From CAG-791 sp045546175 (GTDB lineage Bacteria; Bacillota; Clostridia; Lachnospirales; Lachnospiraceae), in contig JAZQCI010000003.1 in NCBI GenBank assembly GCA_045546175.1, positions 1 through 23,534 of the forward strand: a stretch of DNA of 23,534 bases, written 5' to 3'. The notes below the pieces were generated by a model. That model did not search any database and was not told where the DNA came from. It saw only the letters and a list, made by a program, of their open reading frames with translations. Of the stretch, positions 14,958-23,342 are shown in pieces (position 1 is the first letter of the stretch; every line of letters begins with the position of its first letter). Both the position numbers and the translations under genes were made by a program.

Positions 14958-15647
14958 TCAGATCTTAAACCGATAGCCTACTCCCCAGATTGTCTCAATG
15001 TACTGGGGCTTGGACGTGTTCACCTCGATCTTCTCTCTGATCTTTTTGATGTGCACGGTGACAGTGGCGATATCGCCGACGCTCTCCATGTTCCATATTT
15101 TGGCAAAGAGCTCTTCCTTGCTGAATACGTGGTTGGGATTTTCCGCAAGGAAAGTAAGAAGATCGAACTCCTTGGTGGTGAAGTTCTTCTCCTCGCCGTT
15201 GATCCACACCCTTCTCGCCGTCTTGTCGATCTTGAGCCCGCGGATCTCGATGATGTCATTGGTCTTCTGGCCGGCGCCGACCAGCCTCTCGTAGCGGGCC
15301 ATGTGCGCCTTCACGCGCGCTACCAGCTCGCTGGGGCTGAAGGGCTTTGTGATATAGTCGTCCGCGCCAAGGCCAAGGCCCCTGATCTTGTCGATGTCGT
15401 CCTTCTTCGCCGACACCATGAGGATGGGCACGTTCTTCTCCTCGCGGATCCTCTTGCAGACCTCGAAGCCGTCCATACCGGGCAGCATCAGGTCCAGAAT
15501 GATCAAGTCGAAATCCTCTTTGAGCGCGGTCTGCAGCCCTTTGTCTCCCCTGTTCTCCACTTCCACATCGAAGCCGCTCAGCTCCAGGTAATCCTTTTCC
15601 AGCTCGGCAATGGCCACTTCGTCTTCAATGATCAGAATCTTACTCAT
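14958..15647 (-). CDS. OmpR/PhoB-family response regulator
   Basis: This 229-residue regulator has a receiver domain (1-118) with Glu8, Asp9, phosphoacceptor Asp52 (LIILDLMLPG), Ser79 and Lys101. The winged-helix DNA-binding domain (about 130-229) ends in TIWGVGYRF. It is preceded by its probable partner kinase, with 63 bases between them that hold a divergent GCTCGC repeat. GGAGGTAA lies upstream of the ATG. Targets are unknown; the downstream lipoprotein and envelope genes nearby make a cell-surface role plausible. Confidence 0.93.
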   Translation of the reverse strand: MSKILIIEDEVAIAELEKDYLELSGFDVEVENRGDKGLQTALKEDFDLIILDLMLPGMDGFEVCKRIREEKNVPILMVSAKKDDIDKIRGLGLGADDYITKPFSPSELVARVKAHMARYERLVGAGQKTNDIIEIRGLKIDKTARRVWINGEEKNFTTKEFDLLTFLAENPNHVFSKEELFAKIWNMESVGDIATVTVHIKKIREKIEVNTSKPQYIETIWGVGYRFKI

Positions 15648-15666
15648 ACTCTATTACCTCCATAGT

Positions 15667-15700
15667 CAAGGCCCGCAAAAGCGAGCCGCCGCACCGGCTG
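15667..15700 (+). repeat. dispersed GCTCGC-family repeat, copy 3
   Basis: This stretch starts CAAGGCCCGC and holds the imperfect palindrome GGCCCGCaaaaGCGAGCC followed by GCCGC, matching the first half of the units at 17233-17308. It lies in the gap between the kinase and regulator genes. Confidence 0.5.
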
Positions 15701-15710
15701 CCGACAACAG

Positions 15711-17216
15711 TCAGGCGTCGCCTTCCACATAGTCGTCCATGTCGGAAGTCTCATGAAATTTGCGGATCACGAAATGAACGCAGGTCCCTTCCCCTTCCCG
15801 GCTCGTGGCCCAGACATAGCCGCCGTGGTCCTCTATTACTTTTCTCACGATGGACAGGCCGATTCCGCTGCCGCCCTGGGCACTGTTCCGGGACTCGTCC
15901 GTCCTGTAAAACCTGTCGAAAATGTTGGGCAGATCCTTGGCCGCTATGCCTTTTCCGTTGTCCTCGATCTCGACCCTTACGGAATCCTGTTCGTCGAGTA
16001 TCCGGATATCGATCCGTCCCTCCTCTTTGTCCATATATTTTACACTATTTCCGACGATATTGTTGATCACTTTTTTGAGCTGCTCGGGATCCGCGACGAT
16101 CATCGTATCCGGCGATACCATGTTGGAGTAGTTGAGCGTGATCCCGCGGGATTCCATGTCCATTCCTATTTCTTCCACGCAGTCGCCAAAATAGTCCGCG
16201 ACGTTGATCTTGTGGAAATTATAGGGGATCTTGTCGTTGTCGATCTGGGAATACAGCGTCAGCTCGTTGATCAGCGTATTCATGTCGTTGGCTTTGTTGT
16301 AGATCGTGCGGATGTATCTCTCCTGCTTCTCCGGCGTGTTGGCCACGCCGTCCATAAGCCCCTCCACGTAACCCTTGATGGAGGTGATCGGTGTCTTGAG
16401 GTCGTGGGAGATATTGGTGATCAGCTCCCTTTGCTGGCGCTCCCTCTCCAGCTTCTCCTCGGCGGACTCCTTGAGCCGCAGTCTCATCTCCTCGTAGTTC
16501 TTGTAAAGGTTTCCGATCTCCCCCTGCTCGGAGGTCTGCAGGCGATAGTCCAGATTGCCGTCCCGAATGTTGTTCATGGCGATATTGAGCTTGCCCATGG
16601 GGTCAAAGAAATTGCCCTCCAGCCACCTGGTCAGCAGGATCGCCGTAAACAGCAGGATCACCACCATGGAGGTGAACATTCCGCCCAGGAACTTCCTCGA
16701 GACCAGGGATACCGCCCTGGTTATGATGAAAATACTGCCTTCCGAACCGTCTTCAAAAGTAAAATCGAGCTGCTTGACCATCTTGACCATGTTGTCGATG
16801 TAGTAGCCCGTCCCCTCATTCTGGTGCGCGTGGCTGTAGGCGGGCAGCACCTGGAAGTCGCTCGCCGCCGCCTCCTCATTGCCCGTGTAATAGAGGTCCT
16901 TCCCCTTCCTGACAATGATATAGGAATTGCTCACGCTCACGCGCTCGGAGAGGGACTGCAGATACCCCGGATCCTCGATGATCGCGGGGTTCGCCTCTAT
17001 TTCGGACTGGATCTGGTCATAAGTCCGGTCCAAAAGAGCGCTGTACTGCCGGTAGTCATCCGTCAGGGACGCGTAATCCAGATATTCGTACGCGCTGTCG
17101 CCGCTGCCCTCGCGCGCCATGACATTTCCGATCACAATGAAGGAAATCATGAACAAAAGCGTAGGCAACACCAGCACCATAGTAAATGCTATGATCAGTC
17201 TCTGCCTGAAAGTCAT
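15711..17216 (-). CDS. sensor histidine kinase with extracellular sensor domain
   Basis: This 501-residue kinase has two membrane segments (about 9-31 and 178-196) flanking an extracellular domain of about 145 residues, followed by a HAMP linker (about 197-250) with a short coiled-coil. The phosphoacceptor box is NISHDLKTPI with His271. The ATPase domain has N-box VINNIVGNSVKY, G1 box DNGKGI and G2 box GGSGIGLSIV, all intact. The overall plan is that of PhoR/ResE-type kinases, but the sensed signal is unknown. The kinase gene comes before its regulator, the reverse of the more common order. AGGGGGTAA precedes the ATG. Confidence 0.93.
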   Translation of the reverse strand: MTFRQRLIIAFTMVLVLPTLLFMISFIVIGNVMAREGSGDSAYEYLDYASLTDDYRQYSALLDRTYDQIQSEIEANPAIIEDPGYLQSLSERVSVSNSYIIVRKGKDLYYTGNEEAAASDFQVLPAYSHAHQNEGTGYYIDNMVKMVKQLDFTFEDGSEGSIFIITRAVSLVSRKFLGGMFTSMVVILLFTAILLTRWLEGNFFDPMGKLNIAMNNIRDGNLDYRLQTSEQGEIGNLYKNYEEMRLRLKESAEEKLERERQQRELITNISHDLKTPITSIKGYVEGLMDGVANTPEKQERYIRTIYNKANDMNTLINELTLYSQIDNDKIPYNFHKINVADYFGDCVEEIGMDMESRGITLNYSNMVSPDTMIVADPEQLKKVINNIVGNSVKYMDKEEGRIDIRILDEQDSVRVEIEDNGKGIAAKDLPNIFDRFYRTDESRNSAQGGSGIGLSIVRKVIEDHGGYVWATSREGEGTCVHFVIRKFHETSDMDDYVEGDA

Positions 17217-17232
17217 AGTTACCCCCTAAACT

Positions 17233-17308
17233 CAAGGCTCGCGACGCGAGCCGCTGCTCTCGGTTTTCAAGGCTCGCAGAGCGAGCCGCTGCGCCGCGTG
17301 CGGGTTGC
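17233..17308 (+). repeat. dispersed GCTCGC-palindrome repeat, two tandem copies
   Basis: Unit 1 (17233-17267) contains the perfect palindrome GGCTCGCgacGCGAGCC, and unit 2 (17268-17308) contains GGCTCGCagaGCGAGCC. Each begins TCAAGGCTCGC and continues GAGCCGCTGC. Unit 2 extends to GCCGCGTGCGGGTTGC, matching the copy at 4021-4061. They lie just upstream of the kinase gene. Confidence 0.85.
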
Positions 17309-17355
17309 CTGCAAGGCAAGGTCTAACCGTTTACCGCACGCGTGTGCATCATTTA

Positions 17356-17427
17356 ACTCAGTGGGGGATTGTCTCCCGCCACTGAGTAAAGTTTCTTTCA
17401 AACTCACCGCCTATAGAGGCGGGAGAC
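17356..17427. repeat. nested competing inverted repeats (IS200/IS605-end-like or structured RNA)
   Basis: Three perfect helices share bases: ACTCAGTGG (17356-17364) with CCACTGAGT (17379-17387); GTCTCCCGCC (17371-17380) with GGCGGGAGAC (17418-17427); and CCGCCT (17407-17412) with AGGCGG (17417-17422). The pairings are mutually exclusive in part. No T run follows on either strand, so it is not an ordinary intrinsic terminator. It sits between the nucleosidase stop and the kinase gene. Confidence 0.6.
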
Positions 17428-17439
17428 TTCCCATCTGTG

Positions 17440-18135
17440 TTAAAGCGATCTCACCAGATGTTCTACGAGCGCGGCGCAGTGCTCCGCCGCCTCGGCCTCG
17501 AAAATATCGTAGGCCATCTGCACGCTCTCATCCGCTTTGTCGGAGATCGCGCGCACGATCACAAACGGAACGCCGTTTATGTAAGCCGCCTGGGCGATCG
17601 CCGCACCTTCCATCTCCGTGCAGAGCGCGCCGGACATCTCTTTGATCCACACTTTTTTGGCCTTGTCGCAGATGAACTGGTCTCCGCTGGCCACGCGTCC
17701 CTCAAAGACGCCGATCTCCGGGGCCGCCTCCCTGCACGCCTTCACCGCCGCGACGCGCAGGTTCGCGTCAGCCGGGAACGCGAGCACATCCATCTGCGGC
17801 ACCTGGCCCGCCGTATATCCCAGTCCGGTCACATCCATGTCGTGGTACATGGCGTCGATGGAGACCACGACGTCGCCGATATTGATCTCCTCCTCCAGGG
17901 AACCCGCAATGCCGGTGTTGATCACATGCGTGACGCCGAACAGATCGCACAGGATCTGCACGCAGAGACCGGCGTTGACTTTGCCGATGCCGCAGCGGAC
18001 GACGACCGCTTCCGTCTCACCGATCCTGCCTTCGAAGAAGTGCATTCCCGCTTTCGTTACTTCTTTCGCTCCCGCCATGGATTCCACGAGTCTCTTTACT
18101 TCCACTTCCATCGCTCCGATAATTCCGATCTTCAA
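17440..18135 (-). CDS. mtnN: 5'-methylthioadenosine/S-adenosylhomocysteine nucleosidase
   Basis: This 231-residue cytoplasmic enzyme cleaves adenine from methylthioadenosine and S-adenosylhomocysteine, feeding methionine salvage and the AI-2 precursor route. It starts MKIGIIGAMEVEV with the catalytic Glu12. Glu176 in EMEGAAIAQ and Asp199 in RAISDKAD match the ribose-binding and general-acid residues of the E. coli enzyme. The start codon is TTG at 18135, preceded by AGGAGAGAG and overlapping the stop of the YfhO gene (TTGA), so translation is probably coupled. Why a salvage enzyme ends an envelope-glycan operon is not clear. Confidence 0.94.
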   Translation of the reverse strand: MKIGIIGAMEVEVKRLVESMAGAKEVTKAGMHFFEGRIGETEAVVVRCGIGKVNAGLCVQILCDLFGVTHVINTGIAGSLEEEINIGDVVVSIDAMYHDMDVTGLGYTAGQVPQMDVLAFPADANLRVAAVKACREAAPEIGVFEGRVASGDQFICDKAKKVWIKEMSGALCTEMEGAAIAQAAYINGVPFVIVRAISDKADESVQMAYDIFEAEAAEHCAALVEHLVRSL

Positions 18136-20930
18136 CTTCTCTCTCCTCTCTTCCCGACGCGCTCCTCTCTACTATAGACGGAGTGCTGTATCTTTTCCTT
18201 CTGATTAAGGATCTGTCTCTGAAATTTCTGCTTATCCATGCTCCATAGAGCCAGAATCCCCAGCCCTGCCAGTGTCAGCAGTATCCCTGCCGTGAGTCCG
18301 GGCACCCTGTACTGCATTGTAATATAATTTTCGCCCGGCACAAGGGGGATTTCCATGAGGCTCCCCTCGAAGGCCTCAATTTCCGTCTTTTGTCCGTTTA
18401 CGCGGGCCGTCCAGCCTGTCGATGCGGGGACGCTCAAAAGCAGCTTTTGTCCCTCCCGGGCGTACACCCTGCAGGAAATCTTTCCGCCGCGGATCTCAAG
18501 ATCGCTGACGCTCTCCGCTCTCTCCCGGATCTGCGCGCTCAGCCGGGACAGGCTTTCCGTGTCCAGGGCGTAAAACTGCTCCTGCCGCAGTCCCGGCTCT
18601 TCCTTTATCTCGAGCGTGACCACCGCCGTCTTCTGACCCTCTTCCACAGGTATATAGAATACGGACGGCGACAGCCATCCGCCGTAGCCGAAGCTCCAGC
18701 CTTCCGACGCGGTGAGCTTGCCCTGCTCTCCGGCGTCTTTCCACCACTGTGAATCGTCATAGGAGATCTTTTTGCCCGTCGGAAGATTTCCGTACAGGCA
18801 ATATTTTGCCCCCTCCCCGGAAGGGACCGACAGCGTCCACTGCGCGATCCCTCTGTCGTAGGTCTTTTGCGCCTGCTCCGGGATCCACAGCTTCGCCTCC
18901 TGTCCGGAGATCCTGCGGTAGAGATATTCGGTATAGGCGAAAGGGTTCCCCTGCTCCGGCTCCGGGGAAGCTGCGTTCCCGTCGATGATCATCGCGGCCG
19001 GAAGCGCGAAGGGATTTCTGTATACGGCCTTTCCGTTGCGGCTGCCCAGTTCCGGCACCTTCTCCAATCCGGGGATCTCGTAGGGGGAGAGCACGTAGCG
19101 GACTCCCAGCAGCGAATCCGCCGGCAGAAAAGAGGTGTTCACGATATTGAAACTCTCGTACTCCTTGCGATAACCCAGCCGGTCCAGAAGCTCCAGCTGA
19201 ATATTCTCGGGACAGGACGTATAGCCGCTGATCGAGGCGTACCCGTAGGCCATCGCATCCAGATAAGCGCCCGTCAGGCCGTCCACGTTGGTGATCCTGG
19301 TCGCGGTCTGCGAGATCCGGTAAAATCCCTCCTCATCCGCGCGCAGCAGCTCCTCGATCTGCGCCTGCTCCTCCCGGCTGTAGGAAGCGTATTCCTCCGC
19401 CGTGTCCGTGTGATAGATCCGGAGTATCGCGCGGGTCTCAAGGAAGGCTTCCAGCAGCCCGAAGAGCACAATGCCCCCGGCCAGGATCCGCCTGTTCCTT
19501 CTTACCGTCTCCCGCCTTTCCAGGATCTCCAGGGCGTCGTCCGGCGCATAGATATATCCCAGAGACAAGGTCATTACGGCGATCATAAGGATCGCGATCC
19601 AGCTGCTCCCGTTTCCGCCCGCCGGCCACACTTTTTGCGGGACGAGCACCAGGATCAGGCACACCGCGCCCGCCCCGGGGATGACCAGCCAGCGCTTCCC
19701 GCTGCGAAACCCGCCTTTTCCGGGAAGGGATCCTGCCCAGAAGGCTGCCAGATACAATAATATAAAACTCCCCTGGTACCCGAATCTGTACCAGTAGCTC
19801 GTGCTTGTCATAAACAGGGAGAAAATATAGAACAGCGGCTTCCAAAAGCACGCCAGCCAGACAGTGACCAGCGGCACCAGCGCTGCCAATTTCTCTCTCC
19901 TTTTGATCCTTCCGGACAGGAAAAAGGCCGCAGTGCCCAAGGCGGCCGGCGTCCCGCAGAAAAAGGAGGCCTTGGAGGCGTCGCTCATCTCCCCGATCCG
20001 ATAGCTTCTGAGGACGGAAAAAGGATTTCCCCGAAATCCTGTCGAAGGCACATAGCCCACGGGATTCCAGTTCCCGGCCTTGCCCTGCCGTAGTGCCAGC
20101 ACGGTCGGCAGAAACAATGCCGCCGCAAGCATAAGGCCAAGCCCCATTCCGAAAAGGTACCGCCCTGTCTTTGCGGCGCAGCCGCCCCACGCGGAAGACT
20201 TTGCCGCGTCGCCCTGTCCTCCGGAGCCACCTGCCTCTTTTTTCTTACCGGTCCTCAGCATCTCATAGAGAAACCAGACTGCGCTGAACAGGTAATTAAG
20301 GCCTCCGGTGTACCAGTTCACGAGGACACTGAGGGCCGCCGGTACAGCCAGCTGCGCCGGCCTGAATCGGCGCGCGTGCACGGCTCTGTGTACCCCCAGC
20401 ACAATAAAAGGAAGCAATATGACGCCGTCCAGCCACATCACATTGCTTTCCTGTGCCAACGTATATTGCATGAGGCCATAGCCGACGGAGAGAAGGAGCG
20501 TCAGGTCCCTGCGGACCTTCTCCCGAAACCTGTCATTTATGAAATAAGCGAAAGAAGCGGACGCCGCACTGACCTTTGCCGAGATCAGAACCTCCAGGAA
20601 CAGGTTCATCTGCTCCTTGGGAAAGAGCAGCACAAGGAGGTTAAAGGGCGAAGCCAGATAATAGGCCCAGATCGCGGCGGCGCTTCCTCCCAGTGTGTTC
20701 GAGAACGTGTAGGCGGCACTGTTTTGACCCGTCAGGACATCCCGGCAGTAGGCAAACAGGTCCAGATACTGGAGTTTGGCGTCTGTCACGGCCGGCGTAT
20801 TGACCCCGAAGGGGACAAAGTCCCCCAGGAGCATCACCAGCCAGTAGATCGCCGCCGTCACAGCAGCCGCAAGAAGCGGGTCACTGAATCTCCGGGTGGA
20901 GCTCCTGCTGTTCCTTTTGTTTTTCGGCAT
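18132..20930 (-). CDS. YfhO-family polytopic membrane glycosyltransferase-like protein
   Basis: This protein of about 932 residues has a dozen or so predicted membrane segments in its first half, a long outward-facing region (about 490-870) and a last membrane helix near the C-terminus. The N-terminal pattern (Asp50 in VTDAKLQYLDLF, GG at 81-82, SPFNLL from 94) fits the YfhO family. In Bacillus subtilis YfhO is implicated in adding sugars to lipoteichoic acid from a lipid-linked donor; applying that role here is inference. It overlaps the upstream membrane-protein gene by about 50 bases and the nucleosidase gene by 3. The start is uncertain: ATG 20930 is used, and an in-frame TTG at 20948 is possible. 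Confidence 0.85.
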   Translation of the reverse strand: MPKNKRNSRSSTRRFSDPLLAAAVTAAIYWLVMLLGDFVPFGVNTPAVTDAKLQYLDLFAYCRDVLTGQNSAAYTFSNTLGGSAAAIWAYYLASPFNLLVLLFPKEQMNLFLEVLISAKVSAASASFAYFINDRFREKVRRDLTLLLSVGYGLMQYTLAQESNVMWLDGVILLPFIVLGVHRAVHARRFRPAQLAVPAALSVLVNWYTGGLNYLFSAVWFLYEMLRTGKKKEAGGSGGQGDAAKSSAWGGCAAKTGRYLFGMGLGLMLAAALFLPTVLALRQGKAGNWNPVGYVPSTGFRGNPFSVLRSYRIGEMSDASKASFFCGTPAALGTAAFFLSGRIKRREKLAALVPLVTVWLACFWKPLFYIFSLFMTSTSYWYRFGYQGSFILLYLAAFWAGSLPGKGGFRSGKRWLVIPGAGAVCLILVLVPQKVWPAGGNGSSWIAILMIAVMTLSLGYIYAPDDALEILERRETVRRNRRILAGGIVLFGLLEAFLETRAILRIYHTDTAEEYASYSREEQAQIEELLRADEEGFYRISQTATRITNVDGLTGAYLDAMAYGYASISGYTSCPENIQLELLDRLGYRKEYESFNIVNTSFLPADSLLGVRYVLSPYEIPGLEKVPELGSRNGKAVYRNPFALPAAMIIDGNAASPEPEQGNPFAYTEYLYRRISGQEAKLWIPEQAQKTYDRGIAQWTLSVPSGEGAKYCLYGNLPTGKKISYDDSQWWKDAGEQGKLTASEGWSFGYGGWLSPSVFYIPVEEGQKTAVVTLEIKEEPGLRQEQFYALDTESLSRLSAQIRERAESVSDLEIRGGKISCRVYAREGQKLLLSVPASTGWTARVNGQKTEIEAFEGSLMEIPLVPGENYITMQYRVPGLTAGILLTLAGLGILALWSMDKQKFQRQILNQKEKIQHSVYSREERVGKRGERS

Positions 20931-22794
20931 CCAACAACGTATTTCCAAGCGCCCTCATCTCCTCATTGTCCTCAAAGACAAGTATCGTGTAATCGCCGCA
21001 CTGAAGCTTCTGCGGATTTAAGGAATAAAGCTCCTCGCGGATATCCTCCGGAGGCGTATTGTCAATCCAGGGATTTTCCGGATCTTCCCCGTATTTTTCG
21101 ATCCACTTCTGTCTGCTCTCGTCGTCCGTCAGGCTGTTATTCTTGAGTAGAACAAAGGATTTTCCCGGGTGCGAGACAGGATCATACCAGTTCCTGTTAT
21201 TGAGCCAGTACCTGTAATCCGAGGGGTTATAGGGAGGCCTTACGCCGTCTTCGGCGTCGTAGTCCCACAGCGGAAGGATCTGGACGTCACCGTTTGACAG
21301 CACGGTGTTGACGCTGGCGTTCCAGAAGGAAGCATAGCCGTAGTGCAGATCGTTCTCCTGCAGGAAACTGATCAGTTCCCTGCTCGGATCCGTTCCGATC
21401 TTATCCTTGTAATGCCCCCAGAAATACACGTGGCAGAACGCACAGTACATCACGATGACGAGCCCTGCCAGAACAGCCGTCAGGCGTTCCCTCTTCTTCA
21501 TATATTCCGAGAACACTACGGCAAACAAGAGAATGTCGTCCAGGTAGACCGATAAAAGGTATCTGGGCGCCCACTGGTTGCAGGCCACAAATACGCCGAT
21601 CACCACCAGATTGCTCACCCAGGTGTAGAGGATCAGGAATCTCGTAAAGGCGTTTTTGTGTTTGTTGTAGCGGATCAGCGCCACCGTCGGGATTATAAAG
21701 ATGACGACAAGCGCCACAAAATAATTGACAAATTTGGACAGGCCGGGGAAGGACAAAAAGACCGCGCCTTCTACATTTCCGTAGATCATGGTTATGTTGT
21801 TCACGAACTGCCCGATGGAGTACCAGAGCCCGGAATACTTGTCCATGGTCAGGTACATGCCCTTGCTGTCTCTCCAGTACATCATGGCGAGCCTGTAGTA
21901 GCACACAAAACCTGCCACGACTACAACGAGGATCAGCGCAACGCTCGCCAGGCACCTCCTGCATTTCAGCACCCTAGAGACTCGCTGATCGTTTTCCAGA
22001 AAGTAGAAGATCAGGATGGCCGCCGCAAGCGGAAGCGTCAGGATCATATCCTGTCTCACGCTCCCTAACAGGGGCAGAAACAGCACAACAGCCAGCAGCG
22101 CCATTAACGCGGCCTTATAGGCCGTCTTATCCTTCTTATCCAGCAAAATGATCCGGTGCATGATCCCCAGCGCCAGCACGATGTCAAAAAAGATCGTGAT
22201 ATACGCGCCCTGGAAAAACAGCATGTCCGTTGTCTCGTTGGCCACATCCGCCGTCTGATAAGGATTCATGAGCAGCATGCAGGCTATGACGGCTGCCGCC
22301 ATATTCCGGTTCTTCGCCGGAAGGAAGCAGTACATGACCGCCAGGATCAGCATGACCCACATCACGATCACCATGATCTCCCTGGCCAGCATCCAGTCCT
22401 TTATAACGGCCAGGATCGGAATCAGGATCAGGTTGGGGGACCTCACAAAAAGGACTGTGCTGTAACACATCCCATCGGGAAAAAGCTTCCCGCTCTTCAT
22501 CTGCTCCACAGCCAGCTGCACATAGAAAGCGCTGTCAGAATGGAAAAAGGCTTTCGTGAACATAAAGATGATCCCGCATACACTGATAAACAGCGCGATC
22601 ATGCAGGCAAACAACAGGCCCTCGCCATATTTGCCGAGGCCTGTTTTCTCTGCGTACACTTTCACAGCCGCCTCTTTGCTCGCTTCTCTGTTTCTTTTCC
22701 CTTTTGCTTTCTTGTTCTGCGTATTATTCTTTTCCGCCGTTAACTCTTCCGGTCTTCTATCGTCTGTTCGGTTCGGAACTGATCCCATGCTCAT
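20881..22794 (-). CDS. polytopic membrane protein, GT-C glycosyltransferase-like
   Basis: This 637-residue membrane protein has a charged cytoplasmic N-terminus rich in Lys/Asn/Glu (1-55), about ten to twelve hydrophobic segments, and a soluble C-terminal region of about 165 residues. The first outer loop carries FHSDSAFYVQLAVEQ (84-98) with Asp87, placed like the catalytic acidic residue of GT-C sugar transferases that use lipid-linked donors. No named family was recognised. The ATG at 22794 has GTGGAGAA six bases upstream; the GTG at 22806 lies within that site. It is the first gene of an overlapping operon with the YfhO-like gene, so the two probably act on the same surface polymer. Confidence 0.75.
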   Translation of the reverse strand: MSMGSVPNRTDDRRPEELTAEKNNTQNKKAKGKRNREASKEAAVKVYAEKTGLGKYGEGLLFACMIALFISVCGIIFMFTKAFFHSDSAFYVQLAVEQMKSGKLFPDGMCYSTVLFVRSPNLILIPILAVIKDWMLAREIMVIVMWVMLILAVMYCFLPAKNRNMAAAVIACMLLMNPYQTADVANETTDMLFFQGAYITIFFDIVLALGIMHRIILLDKKDKTAYKAALMALLAVVLFLPLLGSVRQDMILTLPLAAAILIFYFLENDQRVSRVLKCRRCLASVALILVVVVAGFVCYYRLAMMYWRDSKGMYLTMDKYSGLWYSIGQFVNNITMIYGNVEGAVFLSFPGLSKFVNYFVALVVIFIIPTVALIRYNKHKNAFTRFLILYTWVSNLVVIGVFVACNQWAPRYLLSVYLDDILLFAVVFSEYMKKRERLTAVLAGLVIVMYCAFCHVYFWGHYKDKIGTDPSRELISFLQENDLHYGYASFWNASVNTVLSNGDVQILPLWDYDAEDGVRPPYNPSDYRYWLNNRNWYDPVSHPGKSFVLLKNNSLTDDESRQKWIEKYGEDPENPWIDNTPPEDIREELYSLNPQKLQCGDYTILVFEDNEEMRALGNTLLDAEKQKEQQELHPEIQ

Positions 22795-22829
22795 ATAATT
22801 CTCCACAAGTTGCTGATTTCATTGACAGA

Positions 22830-22842
22830 TATACTCAGTATA
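22830..22842. promoter_or_regulatory. 13-bp palindrome in the promoter region of the membrane-protein operon
   Basis: The perfect palindrome TATACT-C-AGTATA includes a minus-strand -10-like TATACT (22842-22837). A start near 22830 would leave about 36 nt of leader. The -35 region is poor (CCCAAA at 17 bases), which suits a regulated promoter; operator use is inferred. Confidence 0.4.
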
Positions 22843-22876
22843 GTACATAAACCTCTTCCTTTGGGTTTCTTTTCCC

Positions 22877-22920
22877 AAAAAAAGAGCCTCAAAAACCTGA
22901 CAGGTCAAGGTTTTTGAGGC
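22877..22920 (-). terminator. strong intrinsic terminator
   Basis: A perfect 12-bp stem (22886-22897 with 22909-22920) is followed on the minus strand by a T run of seven (22883-22877). It insulates the membrane-protein operon from transcription coming from the right. Confidence 0.92.
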
Positions 22921-23092
22921 TTCCAATGAGCGATGGGGGATCGAATCCCCGCGCACCCCTCGGAAAGCCGCTTGTCTCTTCGGGCAAGCGGCTTTCTCAT
23001 CAAATCATCACAGCAGTCTGGCTGGCTATCACACGGTTCACGCGTTGGTTCACTGTGCCGGGCACCTGCTTGATCCGGTCGTAAGAAGGCAT
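22921..23092 (-). other. degenerate element with hairpin and tRNA-T-arm-like sequence
   Basis: Read on the minus strand, a 30-codon frame (23092-23000, start MPSYDRIKQVPG, end TAVMI) is followed directly by a 12-bp hairpin (GAAAGCCGCTTG at 22963-22974 with its complement at 22985-22996). Then comes GGGGATTCGATCCCC (22950-22936), which looks like a tRNA T-arm without a matching acceptor or anticodon arm. This could be the scar of an integrated element or a repeat family member. No integrase or complete tRNA is visible. Together with 23093-23342 it fills a gene-poor stretch of more than 500 bases. Confidence 0.35.
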
Positions 23093-23196
23093 GCATCAAT
23101 AAGCCATACTGCGTTTTTGGCAGTCTGCATAATTGTCCTCTGGAGATCAAACGAGCGATTTGTATTTTTTAAGCCGTTAATTATCATCTTCAGCAT
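23050..23196 (-). CDS. possible small protein (48 aa)
   Basis: A short frame starts at ATG 23196 behind AAAGGAAAGGC, a plausible ribosome site, and encodes 48 residues from MLKMIINGLK to GSSRCPAQ. It has a weakly hydrophobic middle (NAVWLIDACLL) with two cysteines (36 and 45). It overlaps the 30-codon frame at 23000-23092 in another register, so the two may be pieces of one gene broken by a frameshift. No family recognised; it may well be non-coding. Confidence 0.25.
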   Translation of the reverse strand: MLKMIINGLKNTNRSFDLQRTIMQTAKNAVWLIDACLLTTGSSRCPAQ

Positions 23197-23342
23197 TGCC
23201 TTTCCTTTCCGGATCTGTGGTCCTATTTCTATCAGTCAGTATAGCTTCACCTCTTCGGTTTGTCATTCAACTACAGATATAATCGATTCTGCGAGAGCAG
23301 TTATTCTCCACTTCACGTTCAGCATGATCAGTAGAATGATCC

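Noticed and set aside
15753..17645. Long open frame (630 aa) on the plus strand
   Set aside because: Antisense shadow of the histidine kinase gene with biased composition and no ribosome site or domain.
22930..22955. tRNA gene suggested by GGGGATTCGATCCCC
   Set aside because: No acceptor complement, D-arm or anticodon arm could be found on either strand, and the T-loop register is off.
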